Positions 25,345-34,075 of a stretch of DNA of 64,000 nucleotides are shown in pieces (position 1 is the first letter of the stretch; every line of letters begins with the position of its first letter). Source of the stretch: an uncultured Bacilli bacterium (GTDB lineage: Bacteria; Bacillota_I; Bacilli_A; RF39; UBA660); contig CAKPJN010000007.1 of NCBI GenBank assembly GCA_934162665.1, positions 7,995 through 71,994 of the forward strand. Direction: 5' to 3'. A model generated the notes under the pieces. That model did no database searches. It saw only the letters and a list, made by a program, of their open reading frames with translations, and was not told where the DNA came from. The translations under genes and the position numbers were made by a program.

Positions 25345-25407
25345 ATAACCCTCCATAACAACAATAATATACTAACATAAATCAATATAAATTGCAACTT
25401 ATTGAAG

Positions 25408-26634
25408 CTATATATTTAATTCATCTTCAATTCTCATTAATTGATTATACTTACAAATTCTATCAGTTCTAGACATTGAACCAGTTTTGATTTGACCTAA
25501 ATCAAGACCAACGGCTAAATCAGCAATTGTAGTATCTTCTGTTTCACCACTTCTATGAGAAATTACAGTTTTATAACCATGACTTTTAGCAAGTTCAATA
25601 GTCTCTAATGTCTCAGTAATTGTACCAATTTGATTAACTTTTAATAAGATTGCATTACCAGCTTTCATATCAATTCCCTTTTGTAAACATTCTTTATTCG
25701 TTACAAATAAGTCATCACCAACTAATTGAACCTTATCTCCAATTTCTAGAGTAACTTTAGAAAATCCTTCCCAGTCATTTTCATCAACAGGATCCTCTAT
25801 AGAAATAATTGGATAAGTATTAATTAATTCTTTATAATAATCAATTAATTCATCTGTTGTTAAAACTCGGTTTTCACCTTTAAGTTCATATTTACCATCA
25901 TTATAAAATTCTGATGCAGCTACATCAATTGCATAACACACATCTTTACCAGGTACATAACCAGCTCTTTCCACAGCTTCTGTGATTAATTGAAATCCTT
26001 CTTTATTACTTTTTAAATCAGGAGCAAAACCACCTTCATCTCCTACACCAGTTGCATAACCCTTTTCATTTAATACTTTTCTTAAACTATGAAAAATCTC
26101 TGCTCCTACTCTTACACGCTCACGAATACTATCACGTTGTGGAATAATCATATATTCTTGAAAATCAAGACTATTATCAGCATGAGCTCCACCATTTATA
26201 ATATTCATCATTGGAACTGGTAAAGTCTTCCCATCACCAATATATTTATAAAGTTCTAAACCCTTACTTTTAGCAGCAGCTTTCATTACAGCCATTGAAA
26301 TACCTAAAATAGCATTTGCCCCATATTTACTTTTTGTCTTAGTACCATCAGCTTGTATCATAGCGTAGTCAACCGCTTTTTGATCAAAAGCATCCATTCC
26401 AACAACAATATCTTTTAAAGGACCATTAACATTTTTTAAAGCATTCAATACACCTTTACCATTAAAACGACTTCCACCATCACGCATTTCTAAAGCTTCT
26501 CTTTCACCAGTTGATGCTCCGCTTGGCACTGCAGCACGTCCCATAGTTCCATCTTCTAAATAAATATCAACTTCTACTGTTGGATTACCTCTAGAATCTA
26601 ATATTTCACGTCCAATTACATTATTTATTTTCAT
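25408..26634 (-). CDS. eno: Enolase
   Basis: A 408-residue glycolytic enzyme converting 2-phosphoglycerate to phosphoenolpyruvate. Motifs: REILDSRGNPTVEVD, AVPSGASTGEREALE, GVGDEGGFAPD (catalytic Glu), SIEDPVDENDWEG, LVGDDLFVTN, LLKVNQIGT (catalytic Lys) and ISHRSGETEDTTIADLAV. It is shorter than the typical 430 residues, mainly by trimmed loops and C-terminus; no catalytic part is missing. The start overlaps the end of murD by 14 bases, an unusual partnership that may tie expression of both. Confidence 0.97.
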   Translation of the reverse strand: MKINNVIGREILDSRGNPTVEVDIYLEDGTMGRAAVPSGASTGEREALEMRDGGSRFNGKGVLNALKNVNGPLKDIVVGMDAFDQKAVDYAMIQADGTKTKSKYGANAILGISMAVMKAAAKSKGLELYKYIGDGKTLPVPMMNIINGGAHADNSLDFQEYMIIPQRDSIRERVRVGAEIFHSLRKVLNEKGYATGVGDEGGFAPDLKSNKEGFQLITEAVERAGYVPGKDVCYAIDVAASEFYNDGKYELKGENRVLTTDELIDYYKELINTYPIISIEDPVDENDWEGFSKVTLEIGDKVQLVGDDLFVTNKECLQKGIDMKAGNAILLKVNQIGTITETLETIELAKSHGYKTVISHRSGETEDTTIADLAVGLDLGQIKTGSMSRTDRICKYNQLMRIEDELNI

Positions 26635-27988
26635 CTTTTCTTGCCTCCATATTTAAAACATAATTTTTAAATTCTGTACCTCTTATTTCACATTCCTTAT
26701 ATTGATCCCATGATGCAGATGCAGGTGAAAGTAAAACAACATCACCACTATCAGAAACATCAACACATTTATCAAATCCATCTTTTAAAAACTCATAAAT
26801 AAACGTTGGAATATTAAGAGCTTTTCCAAATTCAAATACTCTATTACGACATTGACCAATCCCAATAATTGTCTTAACATTTTTCATAAAAGGAGTCAAC
26901 TCATAAAAATCTTGTCCACGTTCTAAACCACCTAATATTAAAACAATTGGATCCTTAAATGAAGACAAAGCAATTTGTGTACATTTAATATTAGTAGCTT
27001 CTGTATCATTATAAAATTTAACACCATTAACAGTATCAACATATTCAAGTCTATGTTCAACACCCCTAAAATTCTTTATAATATCGACAATTATATCATT
27101 TGAAACATCTAATTCCTTACATACCATAATAGCGGCCATACAATTTTCTATATTATGACTACCAGCTATAAATATATCATCTATATCAATAACTTTCTCA
27201 TCATAATAGTAAATAGCCTCATCCTTTAAATAACAACCATTAATTTCCTTCTTACTAGAAAAATACTTTGTTCTAGATTTAATAGACTTGCTAGACTCTA
27301 CTACATCATCATTTTCAATGTTCAAAATAGCTAAATCATCTGCAGTTTGATTCTTAAACAACTTACATTTAACTCTCTTATAATTATCATAACTTTTCAA
27401 AAAATCAATATGAGCTGGACTTAAATTGGTCATAACCGCAATATTAGGCTTAAACTTATCAAAATTTTCAAGTTGTTGACAAGAAACTTCCATAACAATA
27501 ATATCATTAGATTTTAACTCATCTAAAATACTACAAAATGGATAACCAATATTACCAGCTAAATGAACTCTTTCTCCAAATGCTTTTTTCAAAATATTAT
27601 AAGTAAGTGTTGTTGTAGTTGTTTTTCCATTAGTACCAGTAATTCCAATCAAAAACACATCATCTGGTAATAAACGAAATGCCATCTCTGCCTCATTAAT
27701 AACCTCTATTCCTAAATCTCTTGCCATCAACACATATTTATGATCAATTGGAACCCCTGGATTTTTAATCAAATAATTAAATGTATTATCTAACAAATTA
27801 TCAGGATGTTCTCCAAATATAAGCTTAACACCCAATTCTCTTAACTCTTTAATTTGAGCAGCATCAAGCTTGCTTTCTTCTTTACCATCATTTAATACTA
27901 CTTCATTACCCCTTTTTACTAAATATTTTGCAGCTGCATACCCGCTTCTAGCCATCCCTAAAATCAAAACTTTTTTATTTTCAAACAT
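26621..27988 (-). CDS. murD: UDP-N-acetylmuramoylalanine--D-glutamate ligase
   Basis: A 455-residue cytoplasmic Mur ligase adding D-Glu to UDP-MurNAc-L-Ala. N-terminal nucleotide-like domain: VLILGMARSGYAAAKYL; ATP-binding loop GITGTNGKTTTTTLTY; later VEHRLEYVDTVNGVKFYNDT and LLSPASASWDQYKECEIRG, all standard. The start at 27988 follows GGTGATAAT. The gene stands apart from the mur/fts cluster and overlaps eno. A cell-wall gene is opposite (femX-like), with a 120-bp divergent promoter region. Confidence 0.95.
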   Translation of the reverse strand: MFENKKVLILGMARSGYAAAKYLVKRGNEVVLNDGKEESKLDAAQIKELRELGVKLIFGEHPDNLLDNTFNYLIKNPGVPIDHKYVLMARDLGIEVINEAEMAFRLLPDDVFLIGITGTNGKTTTTTLTYNILKKAFGERVHLAGNIGYPFCSILDELKSNDIIVMEVSCQQLENFDKFKPNIAVMTNLSPAHIDFLKSYDNYKRVKCKLFKNQTADDLAILNIENDDVVESSKSIKSRTKYFSSKKEINGCYLKDEAIYYYDEKVIDIDDIFIAGSHNIENCMAAIMVCKELDVSNDIIVDIIKNFRGVEHRLEYVDTVNGVKFYNDTEATNIKCTQIALSSFKDPIVLILGGLERGQDFYELTPFMKNVKTIIGIGQCRNRVFEFGKALNIPTFIYEFLKDGFDKCVDVSDSGDVVLLSPASASWDQYKECEIRGTEFKNYVLNMEARKDENK

Positions 27989-28058
27989 TATTATCACCAA
28001 TATAAGTATACTATAAAAAGATAGTTTTAACTACTAAAAATTAAGAATAATAGATATA

Positions 28059-28087
28059 TTGATAACAGTAAGTAAAAATGATATAAT
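28059..28087 (+). promoter_or_regulatory. Promoter of the femX-like gene
   Basis: TTGATA (28059-28064), a 17-base spacer and TATAAT (28082-28087) precede the start codon at 28112. A near-consensus sigma-A promoter. Confidence 0.8.
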
Positions 28088-28111
28088 TAAAAAGATAGGA
28101 AAGGGATTAAT

Positions 28112-29350
28112 ATGAAAATAGTAACATTAAGTCCAAAAAAATTTGATGAATTTGCTAAAACTCATAAATATAGAAATTATTATCAAACATCTAATTATGG
28201 TAATTTAATGATAAAATTCGGATACAATGTTCATTATTTAGGAATATTAGATGAAAGTGATACTTTAATAGGCGCAACTATAATTTTATACAAAGAAGTA
28301 TTTATGGGCAATAAAATAGCTTATGCCCCTCGTGGAATTTTATTTGATTTTGAAAACAAAGAACAAACACTATTACTTAGTGATAAATTAAAACAATTAC
28401 TAGGTAAACAAGGTTTTATGTTACTACGAATGGATCCCTATATTATATCTACTATTCGTGATTCAAAAGGAAATATAATAAATTTTAATAATCAAGCAAA
28501 TATAATCCAAGCAAATTTAGAAAGTGCTAACTTTAATTATAAAGGAAAAACACTATATTTTGAAAATGAAAAACCACGTTGGGAAAGTCTAGTATTACTA
28601 AACAAACATACAGATATTTTATACAAAGAATTAGATAAAAGAACAAGACACAAAATAAAAAAAGCTACTATATCAGGGGTAGAAATAATTAAAGATAATG
28701 ACACTGATCTTAATAAGATATATAGTTTCATAAAAAATAAAAATCATAAACCATTAAGATATTATAAAGAATTAATCAACAACTATAATTGTGATATATA
28801 TATAGCTAAATTAAATACTGAAACATTTGTAATAAATAGTAGAAAGTTATATGAAAACGAAATGAATAGAAACGATATTTTAGCCAAAAAGATTCAAAGT
28901 CCAAATACAAAAGGAGTCGCAAAAAGAACTATATTAAATGCTAAAATGGAATCAGATAAACTATTAAATATCTATAAAAACAATCTAGTTTTAGCTACTA
29001 AATTATTAAAAGAAAATCCATCTGGATTAATAGTAGGTGGAGGAATAGTTCTAAATTATGACAATGCTGCTTATTTAATAATTGAAGGATTTGATAAAAC
29101 ATATTCGTTCCTTAATTCTAATTATTTATTAAAGTGGCAAATGATTTCAGATTACAAACAAAAAAATTACAAATATTTAAATTTAAATGCAGTAGTAGGA
29201 GAATTTGAAAAAGATAACCAATATAAAGGATTAAACGAAATGAAATTAGGATACAAATCTTTAATTACAGAATACATTGGAGAATTTGATATAATTTTAA
29301 ATAACTTTACATATGGTATTTATAAAAACTTTAGTAAAAACAAAAAATAG
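28112..29350 (+). CDS. FemAB/MurM-family peptidyltransferase
   Basis: A 412-residue protein of the FemXAB type, which transfers amino acids from aminoacyl-tRNA to the lipid II stem peptide to build interpeptide bridges. Two GNAT-like halves are visible: YQTSNYGNLMIKFGYNVHYL and KIAYAPRGILFDF, with LLRMDPYI; then TRHKIKKATISGVEI, a coiled-coil arm (residues 245-310) and a second GNAT half ending with NEMKLGYKS and ITEYIGEFDI. AAAGGGATT precedes the ATG. A single-gene plus-strand unit, divergent from murD. Confidence 0.9.
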   Translation: MKIVTLSPKKFDEFAKTHKYRNYYQTSNYGNLMIKFGYNVHYLGILDESDTLIGATIILYKEVFMGNKIAYAPRGILFDFENKEQTLLLSDKLKQLLGKQGFMLLRMDPYIISTIRDSKGNIINFNNQANIIQANLESANFNYKGKTLYFENEKPRWESLVLLNKHTDILYKELDKRTRHKIKKATISGVEIIKDNDTDLNKIYSFIKNKNHKPLRYYKELINNYNCDIYIAKLNTETFVINSRKLYENEMNRNDILAKKIQSPNTKGVAKRTILNAKMESDKLLNIYKNNLVLATKLLKENPSGLIVGGGIVLNYDNAAYLIIEGFDKTYSFLNSNYLLKWQMISDYKQKNYKYLNLNAVVGEFEKDNQYKGLNEMKLGYKSLITEYIGEFDIILNNFTYGIYKNFSKNKK

Positions 29351-29351
29351 A

Positions 29352-29380
29352 TTATGGAAAATGATCTATTTTTTTATACA
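29352..29380 (+). terminator. Terminator of the femX-like gene
   Basis: ATAGAT and ATCTAT pair around the stop-proximal sequence, followed by T7 on the plus strand. It lies just past the gene and faces the tuf terminator. Confidence 0.7.
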
Positions 29381-29388
29381 AACAAAAG

Positions 29389-29414
29389 AAAAAGTCGATA
29401 TAATCGACTTTTAA
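29389..29414 (-). terminator. Terminator of tuf / str operon
   Basis: AAAGTCGAT and ATCGACTTT pair on the minus strand with a short loop, followed by TTCTTTTG. It ends the rpsL-rpsG-fusA-tuf operon. Confidence 0.85.
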
Positions 29415-29419
29415 TTTTA

Positions 29420-30604
29420 TTATTCAATGATATCAGTAACATTACCAGCACCAACAGTACGTCCACCTTCACGAATAGAGAATTTAGTACCTTGTTCAAG
29501 TGCTATAGAATGGATTAAATCAACATCCATATTAATGTTATCACCTGGCATTACCATTTCAGTTCCTTCTGGTAAAGTAATTACACCTGTAACATCAGTA
29601 GTTCTGAAATAGAATTGAGGACGATAGTTGTTGAAGAATGGAGTATGACGTCCACCTTCTTCTTTGCTTAATACATAAACAGCAGCTTTGAATTTATGAT
29701 GAGGTGTAACACTTCCTGGTTTAGCAAGAACTTGTCCACGTTCAACATCTTCACGAGAAATACCACGTAATAATACTCCAGCATTATCTCCTGCTTCAGC
29801 AAAGTCTAATTGCTTACGGAACATTTCAATTCCAGTAGCAACAGTTTTTTGAGTATCTTTAATACCAACGATTTCAACTTCATCATTAAGTTTTAATGTA
29901 CCACGTTCAACACGACCAGTAACAACTGTACCACGTCCAGTGATAGTAAATACATCTTCAATACTCATTAAGAATGGTTTATCATTATCTCTCTCAGGAG
30001 TTGGAATCCATTCATCAACAGCATCCATTAATTCATTAATCTTACCAACCCAAGCAGGATCTCCTTCAAGAGCCTTAAGAGCTGATCCACGGATAATTGG
30101 AGTATTATCTCCATCATATCCATATTCGTTTAATAAGTCACGAATTTCCATTTCAACTAAGTCTAATAATTCTTCATCGTCTACCATATCACATTTATTT
30201 AGGAATACAACCATTCTTGGTACTCCAACTTGACGAGCAAGTAAGATATGTTCACGAGTTTGAGCCATTGGACCATCAGTAGCAGCAATAACTAAGATTG
30301 CTCCATCCATTTGAGCTGCACCAGTAATCATGTTTTTAACATAGTCAGCATGTCCTGGACAGTCTACGTGTGCATAATGTCTCTTATCAGTACTGTATTC
30401 AACATGAGCAGTATTGATAGTAATTCCACGTTCTCTTTCTTCTGGTGCTTTATCGATATTAGCGAAATCAACAGCTTCATTACCATTTTTTCCAGCTAAA
30501 CATTTAGTAATAGCAGCAGTAGTAGTAGTTTTTCCATGATCTACGTGTCCAATTGTACCAATGTTAACATGTGGTTTTGAACGATCAAATTTTTGTTTTG
30601 CCAT
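29420..30604 (-). CDS. tuf: Elongation factor Tu
   Basis: A 394-residue GTPase that brings aminoacyl-tRNA to the ribosome. G1 GHVDHGKTTTTAA, G3 DCPGHADYVKN, G4 NKCDMVDD, followed by beta-barrel domains 2 and 3 (TGRGTVVTGRVERGTL; GGRHTPFFNNYRPQFYFRTT). The length is normal. AAGGAGGAAAT precedes the ATG. Last gene of the str operon, followed by a terminator. Confidence 0.99.
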   Translation of the reverse strand: MAKQKFDRSKPHVNIGTIGHVDHGKTTTTAAITKCLAGKNGNEAVDFANIDKAPEERERGITINTAHVEYSTDKRHYAHVDCPGHADYVKNMITGAAQMDGAILVIAATDGPMAQTREHILLARQVGVPRMVVFLNKCDMVDDEELLDLVEMEIRDLLNEYGYDGDNTPIIRGSALKALEGDPAWVGKINELMDAVDEWIPTPERDNDKPFLMSIEDVFTITGRGTVVTGRVERGTLKLNDEVEIVGIKDTQKTVATGIEMFRKQLDFAEAGDNAGVLLRGISREDVERGQVLAKPGSVTPHHKFKAAVYVLSKEEGGRHTPFFNNYRPQFYFRTTDVTGVITLPEGTEMVMPGDNINMDVDLIHSIALEQGTKFSIREGGRTVGAGNVTDIIE

Positions 30605-30684
30605 AATTTAATTTCCTCCTTTTAATTACAATATTTATTTTATCTAATAATTGAATAAAATTCAACTATTTTGATACGATTTTA

Positions 30685-32754
30685 TTAATTTCCACTCTTT
30701 TTAATTATTTCTTCAGCAATATTTTTTGGAACTTCTTCATAATGATCTGGGAACATTACGAATGTTGCTCTACCTTGTGTATTAGAACGTAGGTTAGTAG
30801 CATAACCAAACATTTCTGAAAGTGGAACCATAGCGCTTAATTTAACAGCATTACCTTGCGCTTCTTGACCAAGTGGTTTACCACGTCTTGAAGTCAAATC
30901 ACCCATTACATTTCCAAAATATTCTTCTGGAGTAGTAACATCAACTTTCATAATTGGTTCAAGTAAAACAGGTCTACATTTATTCTTAGCTTCTTTAAGT
31001 GCTAAACTAGCAGCTACTTTAAATGCCATTTCGTTAGAGTCTACTTCATGATATGAACCATCATGTAATGTAGCCTTAACATCAATCATAGGATATCCAG
31101 CAATAATACCTGTTTGCATTGCTTCTTGTAATCCCTTATCAACAACTGGAATGTATTCACGAGGAACAACACCACCAACTACTTGATCGATAAATTCATA
31201 TCCTTTATCTGGATTAGGTTCAAATTTAATCCAAACATGTCCATATTGTCCACGTCCACCAGATTGTTTAATATATTTACCTTCACAGTCTCCCTCTTGC
31301 TTAATAGTTTCACGATAAGCAACTTGAGGAGCACCAACATTAGCTTCAACATTGAATTCACGTTTCATACGATCAACTAATACATCAAGGTGTAACTCAC
31401 CCATACCAGCAATAACTGTTTGACCAGTTTCATGATCAGTATGAACTTTAAATGTAGGATCTTCTTCAGCTAACTTTTGAAGTGCTATAGCCATTTTATC
31501 TTGATCTGCCTTTGATTTTGGTTCAACAGCAAGTTGAATAACTGGTTCTGGAACTACTAAGCTTTCAAGAATAATAGGTTTCTTTTCATCACATAAAGTA
31601 TCTCCAGTAGTTGTATTTTTAAGTCCAACTGCAGCAGCAATATCTCCTGTATAAACATCACTAATTTCCTTACGGTTATTGGCATGCATTTGAAGAATAC
31701 GTCCAATTCTTTCCTTAGAACCTTTAGTAGAATTTAATACATAACTACCACTAGATAAATGTCCAGAATAAACTCTAAAGAATGTTAAACGTCCAACAAA
31801 TGGATCTGTCATAACTTTAAATGCCAATGCACTAAATGGTTCAGAATCACTAGGATGACGAACATCTTCATCACCATTTAAATCAGTTCCTTTAACAGAT
31901 TCAATATCTAAAGGACTTGGTAAATAATCAACAACAGCATCTAATAATAATTTGATACCTTTGTTACCTAAAGCAGTTCCACACATAACTGGGAAAAATT
32001 CTGCTTTTAAAGTACCTTTTCTAATAGCAGCTTTAATCATTTCAATAGTTACTTCTCCACCATCAAGATAAGTCATCATCATTTCATCATCGAATTCAGC
32101 AACTGCATCAATTAATTCAGCACGCTTTTCTTCTGCGATATCTTTTAAATCAGCAGGAACTTCAATTTCTTCTGCATTTTCTTGTTGTTGACCATCATAA
32201 TGATAAGCTTTCATAGTAACTAAATCAATAACACCATTAAAGTCAGCTTCAGCACCAATTGGCCATTCAATAGGTTTAGCATTAACTCCTAAACGGTCTT
32301 TAATTGTTTTTAAACTATATTCGAAATTAGCACCCATTTTATCCATTTTATTTGCGAAAATAATTCTTGGAACTTTAAATTCAGATGCTTGTCTCCAAAC
32401 AGTTTCAGTTTGTGGTTCAACTCCAGCTTGTGCATCAAGTAATGCAACTGCACCATCAAGAACACGAAGACTACGAGAAACCTCAATAGTAAAATCAACG
32501 TGACCTGGGGTATCGATAATATTAAAACGATGTCCCTTCCAATGAGCAGTAGTAGCAGCAGAAGTAATTGTAATACCACGTTCTTGTTCTTGAGCCATCC
32601 AATCCATTTGGCTTTCCCCATCATGAGTTTCACCAATTTTATGAGTTACTCCTGTATGGAATAATACACGCTCAGTAGTTGTTGTTTTACCAGCATCAAT
32701 ATGAGCCATGATTCCAATATTTCTTGTCTTTTCTAAAGACGTATCTCTTGCCAT
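30685..32754 (-). CDS. fusA: Elongation factor G
   Basis: A 689-residue translocase. G1 AHIDAGKTTTTERVLF, switch II DTPGHVDFTIEVSRSL, NKMDKMG; the later domains include GMGELHLDVLVDRMKREF and the C-terminal GRATFVMFPDHYEEVPKNI. Length and motifs are standard (about 690 aa). It catalyses tRNA-mRNA translocation after GTP hydrolysis. It lies 15 bases after rpsG and 80 bases before tuf in the str operon. Confidence 0.99.
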   Translation of the reverse strand: MARDTSLEKTRNIGIMAHIDAGKTTTTERVLFHTGVTHKIGETHDGESQMDWMAQEQERGITITSAATTAHWKGHRFNIIDTPGHVDFTIEVSRSLRVLDGAVALLDAQAGVEPQTETVWRQASEFKVPRIIFANKMDKMGANFEYSLKTIKDRLGVNAKPIEWPIGAEADFNGVIDLVTMKAYHYDGQQQENAEEIEVPADLKDIAEEKRAELIDAVAEFDDEMMMTYLDGGEVTIEMIKAAIRKGTLKAEFFPVMCGTALGNKGIKLLLDAVVDYLPSPLDIESVKGTDLNGDEDVRHPSDSEPFSALAFKVMTDPFVGRLTFFRVYSGHLSSGSYVLNSTKGSKERIGRILQMHANNRKEISDVYTGDIAAAVGLKNTTTGDTLCDEKKPIILESLVVPEPVIQLAVEPKSKADQDKMAIALQKLAEEDPTFKVHTDHETGQTVIAGMGELHLDVLVDRMKREFNVEANVGAPQVAYRETIKQEGDCEGKYIKQSGGRGQYGHVWIKFEPNPDKGYEFIDQVVGGVVPREYIPVVDKGLQEAMQTGIIAGYPMIDVKATLHDGSYHEVDSNEMAFKVAASLALKEAKNKCRPVLLEPIMKVDVTTPEEYFGNVMGDLTSRRGKPLGQEAQGNAVKLSAMVPLSEMFGYATNLRSNTQGRATFVMFPDHYEEVPKNIAEEIIKKSGN

Positions 32755-32769
32755 AATATGACTCCCTTC

Positions 32770-33237
32770 CTACCATCTATAATGTGCAAAAGCTTTATTA
32801 GCTTCAGCCATTCTATGAGTATCTTCACGTTTCTTAACTGCTGCACCTGTACCATTAGATGCATCAATAAGTTCATTGGCTAAATTATCTGCCATTCCTT
32901 TACCACCACGTTCACGAGAATACTTTGTTAACCATCTAAGAGCTAACGCTTGACTTCTTGCAGGTGTTACTTCTATAGGTACTTGATAATTAGATCCACC
33001 AACACGACGAGATTTTACTTCAAGTTGTGGCTTAATATTTTCCATAGCAGCATTAAATACTTCTAATGGATCTTTACCAGTTTTTGTTTTTACTTGTTCA
33101 AATGCTTCATAAACTATTGATTGAGCAATTCCTTTTTTACCATCTAACATAATAGTATTTACTAATTTAGTAACAACTTTTGATTTATATATTGGATCTG
33201 GTAAAACATCTCTTTTAACTGCACGTCTCTTACGCAT
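32770..33237 (-). CDS. rpsG: Ribosomal protein S7
   Basis: A 155-residue small-subunit protein that nucleates assembly of the 30S head and contacts the E site. Conserved: MRKRRAVKRDVLPDPIYKSK, LEVKSRRVGGSNYQVPIEV and AVKKREDTHRMAEANKAFAH. Standard length (155-156). Second gene of the str operon, 33 bases after rpsL. S7 homologues often repress their own operon by binding the mRNA; a site in the rpsL-rpsG gap is possible but not evident. Confidence 0.99.
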   Translation of the reverse strand: MRKRRAVKRDVLPDPIYKSKVVTKLVNTIMLDGKKGIAQSIVYEAFEQVKTKTGKDPLEVFNAAMENIKPQLEVKSRRVGGSNYQVPIEVTPARSQALALRWLTKYSRERGGKGMADNLANELIDASNGTGAAVKKREDTHRMAEANKAFAHYRW

Positions 33238-33270
33238 TTTTAAATCCTCCCTTCACTATATTTATAAAAA

Positions 33271-33684
33271 TTACTTTTTAGGTTTTTTAGCACCGTATTT
33301 ACTACGTCCTTGCATACGATCTTTAACACCAGCTGTATCTAATGTTCCACGAACAATATGATAACGAACTCCGATTAGATCCTTAACACGACCACCACGA
33401 ATTAATACAACACTATGTTCTTGTAAATTATGTCCGATACCAGGAATATAAGTATCTACTTCTTTTCCATTAGATAAACGAACACGAGCATATTTACGTA
33501 GAGCAGAGTTTGGTTTCTTAGGTGTCTTTGTTCCAACACGAGTACATACTCCACGTTTTTGTGGTGATTTAGTATCTGTAGTTTTCTTCTTTATTGTATT
33601 TAAACCAACACCAAGAACTGGAGCTTTACTCTTTCTTGTTTTATCACTACGATTTTTACGAACTAATTGATTGATTGTAGGCAT
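33271..33684 (-). CDS. rpsL: Ribosomal protein S12
   Basis: A 137-residue protein of the decoding site. The PTINQLVRKNR start, TPKKPNSALRKYARVRLSNG and LIRGGRVKDLIGVRYHIVRG are conserved. The Lys positions where streptomycin-resistance changes occur (in KKPNS and GRVKDL) carry the sensitive-type Lys. AAAGGAGATAT precedes the ATG. First gene of the str operon, with its own promoter upstream. Confidence 0.99.
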   Translation of the reverse strand: MPTINQLVRKNRSDKTRKSKAPVLGVGLNTIKKKTTDTKSPQKRGVCTRVGTKTPKKPNSALRKYARVRLSNGKEVDTYIPGIGHNLQEHSVVLIRGGRVKDLIGVRYHIVRGTLDTAGVKDRMQGRSKYGAKKPKK

Positions 33685-33779
33685 AAAATATATCTCCTTT
33701 CTTTACACATATCCAGGTGTATCATTTTTCTTTTTAAATAAAACTTTGCATAAGCAAAGAACATTTAAACAGTGTAACT

Positions 33780-33808
33780 AATATATCATTATACTATGCT
33801 AAAGTCAA
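33780..33808 (-). promoter_or_regulatory. Promoter of the str operon
   Basis: TTGACT (33803-33808), 17-base spacer, TATATT (33780-33785) on the minus strand. The roughly 90-base leader that follows contains two hairpins (CTTTGC/GCAAAG and ACAC/GTGT) before the rpsL ribosome-binding site and may be regulatory. Confidence 0.8.
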
Positions 33809-33822
33809 TAGTTTTATAACAA

Positions 33823-33993
33823 TTATTCTTCTATTTTTTGTGTATTATTAGTATTATATATTGGATTTTTTGAATCTTTTTCTATTCCCATTTTATAAGA
33901 TAATATAGCGATTACTAATATAAATAATAACATAACAACGAGAAAAATAATCATTGTATTTAATCCCCAGCCTTTATTATCAAGCTTTTTCAT
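33823..33993 (-). CDS. 56-residue single-pass membrane protein between rpoC and rpsL
   Basis: A short gene with a good ribosome-binding site (GGGAGG) encodes MKKLDNKGWGLNTMIIFLVV and a further hydrophobic run (MLLFILVIAILSY), then a polar tail ending in TQKIEE. The layout (short basic N-terminus, one helix of about 24 residues, acidic/Asn-rich tail) suggests a membrane protein with one cytoplasmic end. The N-K-G-W start resembles a prepilin-like leader without a recognised peptidase. It sits 57 bases after the rpoC terminator. No family is recognised. Confidence 0.65.
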   Translation of the reverse strand: MKKLDNKGWGLNTMIIFLVVMLLFILVIAILSYKMGIEKDSKNPIYNTNNTQKIEE

Positions 33994-34050
33994 ATATATT
34001 ACCTCCCAGCAATCTATTACAATTTTATATCAAATAAATATTTTTGTAAA

Positions 34051-34075
34051 GAAAAAAGAGTAAGTCTCCTTACTC
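34051..34075 (-). terminator. Terminator of rpoBC
   Basis: GAGTAAG and CTTACTC form a perfect 7-bp stem with a 4-base loop and a T6 tail on the minus strand. The rpoC stop codon lies inside the hairpin. Confidence 0.9.

Noticed and set aside
29940..30233. Plus-strand frames opposite tuf and fusA
   Set aside because: Shadows of highly conserved minus-strand genes; no start signals.
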